Below are positions 51,489 through 52,502 of a stretch of DNA of 52,502 nt, one piece after another (positions within the stretch are counted from its first letter, which is position 1; each line of letters starts with the position of its first letter). A program made the translations under genes and the position numbers. The DNA lies in assembly GCA_018001935.1 (NCBI GenBank), contig JAGNHB010000040.1:1-52502 (forward strand), read 5' to 3'. A model generated the notes under the pieces. The model was not told the origin of the DNA. It saw nothing but the letters and a program-made list of their open reading frames with translations, and searched no databases. The DNA comes from Acidobacteriota bacterium. Lineage in GTDB: Bacteria; Acidobacteriota; JAAYUB01.

Positions 51489-52179
51489 GTCTGTCCTCCT
51501 TCGGGATTTCTGTGTGTTCTTCCGGGGTGTCGGGCAACGTACCCGGGTGATGGCGCGGGGCAACACGAGGGACGACCTGCGGGACACTGACCTGCAAGAC
51601 ACTCACTTCACCAGGTTGTGGGACACTCACTTCACCCAGGCATGGCAGGCATGGGACACTCATTTCATCACTGTCACCGTTCTCTCCTGATTTGAAAGGA
51701 GGTGCCTGGTTTCGCGCCGGTGTGTCCGTCGTCTCGGCCGACGTCACCGAACGAGTATTCCCCGGGGTAGGTATTGAGAAAATGGAACGTTGTTCCGATT
51801 CGGTCTCCACCGCCAGGCTCAAGTTGCTGCTGCAGGGTGACGGAGTAGCGTCGCATGCCGGGTGAAGCGAACGGTCCACAAGGCTTTCCAGGCGGCGAAA
51901 CTCATCGATCAAGGCCTTGAAGACACGCTCGCCTTCAACCGTGAGTTCGTAGTATTTCCGGGGCGGACCTTCCCGGGACTCCACCCAGCGCGTTCGCACC
52001 AAACCCTCCTTCGCCAGGCGGGAGAGGAGCGGGTAAATGGTGCCCTCCTTCAGATCGATGGTGTCGTCTCCAGCCAGCAACCGCCCCAAGGAGTACCCGT
52101 AGTGCGCTCCACGGCTCAGGACACCGAGAATGGCCAATTCCAGGATGCCTTTCCGCAGTTGGGTGATCTTGTTTTCCAT
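51478..52179 (-). CDS. PadR-family regulator with repeat-containing C-terminal extension
   Basis: The N-terminal 110 residues are a typical PadR winged helix: LRKGILELAILGVLSRGAHY, LKEGTIYPLLSRLAKEGLV, RKYYELTVEGERVF. The ATG at 52179 has GAGGAAAGG directly upstream. PadR proteins with HAAS partners are normally about 110-120 residues; here the frame runs on for about 120 residues of low-complexity sequence that includes SVPQPGEVSVLQVSVPQVV, encoded by short tandem repeats (51581-51661). It ends in IPKEDRHES, overlapping the HAAS start. The extension may be in-frame invasion by repeat DNA. Confidence 0.85.
   Translation of the reverse strand: MENKITQLRKGILELAILGVLSRGAHYGYSLGRLLAGDDTIDLKEGTIYPLLSRLAKEGLVRTRWVESREGPPRKYYELTVEGERVFKALIDEFRRLESLVDRSLHPACDATPSPCSSNLSLAVETESEQRSIFSIPTPGNTRSVTSAETTDTPARNQAPPFKSGENGDSDEMSVPCLPCLGEVSVPQPGEVSVLQVSVPQVVPRVAPRHHPGTLPDTPEEHTEIPKEDRHES
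51581..51661. repeat. Short repeats GGGACACTCACTTCACC inside padR
   Basis: Four related units begin at 51581, 51598, 51620 and 51653, all built on GACACT(C/G)A. The same core, GAGTGTCC, occurs at 38012 and as an inverted pair at 52314-52346, so it is an interspersed element. Confidence 0.75.
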
Positions 52180-52502
52180 CCTTTCCTCGCCCAGTACCAT
52201 GTTATGCAAGCTATACGATCTCGCCCAGTATTTTGTTCCAAAGAAAACGGGGGATCCACAAAGGGAAGCCAACGACCGCAGCGCAGCCAGGGAGACAACG
52301 AGCGAAAAAAACAGGACACTCAACCAAGGCGGATGAGTGAGTGTCCCCTTTCCCGACCCGCCCACCGGGCCTGCGCGCGGCGCTTCCCATCCGTCTCCCG
52401 CCCCGCGGCCTGGTCCCCTCTCCCGGGTCAGCGCGGAGCCTCCCCCCATTTTTTTCACCGGTTTTGCGAAATAACTTCGGATATTGTTCGGCGAAAACGT
52501 TA
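52180..52502. other. Upstream region of padR
   Basis: No gene is seen. It holds a direct repeat CTCGCCCAGTA (52186-52196 and 52220-52230) close to the padR start, which could be an operator, and a REP-like hairpin further up. Confidence 0.5.
52314..52346. repeat. REP-like hairpin
   Basis: GGACACTCA and TGAGTGTCC are a perfect 9-bp inverted repeat with a 15-base loop. The arm is the same core as the repeats inside padR. Confidence 0.7.

Overview
The window is one contiguous piece of a high-GC bacterial chromosome. The organism is probably Acidobacteriota or a similar gene-rich, secretion-heavy lineage. Signs are a gingipain-type peptidase with PKD and PPC domains, serine/threonine kinases fused to TPR arrays, PadR-HAAS and BlaI-M56 regulatory pairs, an LVIVD propeller protein and dockerin-tailed secreted proteins. 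The phylum is an inference from gene content only; no rRNA, tRNA or other phylogenetic marker is present.

Layout. (1) 1-2743 is the distal end of a large CRISPR array (38 repeats visible, continuing off the left edge; no cas genes inside the window). It is followed by a remnant of a MazF/PemK-type toxin cut off by an interspersed repeat. (2) 2959-10133 is mostly minus strand housekeeping and metabolism: tsaE, nnr, a cysteine-desulfurase-like PLP enzyme, a HAD acid-phosphatase-like protein that has lost its nucleophile, and an alpha-glucan phosphorylase. A small Fis-type HTH gene lies on the plus strand. (3) 10325-18678 holds secreted proteins (a DUF6599-like protein, a propeller protein, a large C25 peptidase) separated by repeat- and hairpin-rich intergenic DNA. 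(4) 18792-32448 is a signalling block: a hybrid histidine kinase, a glycosyltransferase, prepilin peptidase overlapping an NtrB-like histidine kinase, and two divergent Ser/Thr kinase-TPR proteins, one with a single-base frameshift. (5) 32741-35233 is a four-gene cluster (DUF5320, TrmO, methyltransferase, MBL hydrolase) with a candidate sigma-54 promoter. (6) 35405-43022 has a Rossmann-type protein and three secreted proteins (C1A protease with novel repeats, GH-dockerin, LVIVD-dockerin). (7) 43135-45479 is a blaI-blaR1-like pair whose sensor is a penicillin-binding transpeptidase domain. (8) 45885-52179 has a tandem-duplicated substrate-binding protein, a locus of three copies of an unknown membrane protein with a decayed middle copy, and a HAAS/PadR pair whose PadR tail carries short tandem repeats.

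How the genes work together. Clear operons are amino-transferase/nnr/tsaE, glgP/HAD, pilD/histidine kinase, DUF5320/trmO/MT/MBL, blaI/M56-PBP and padR/HAAS. Three families of interspersed palindromic repeats recur between operons. Very long open frames antisense to real genes are a by-product of GC-rich codon use and were left out.
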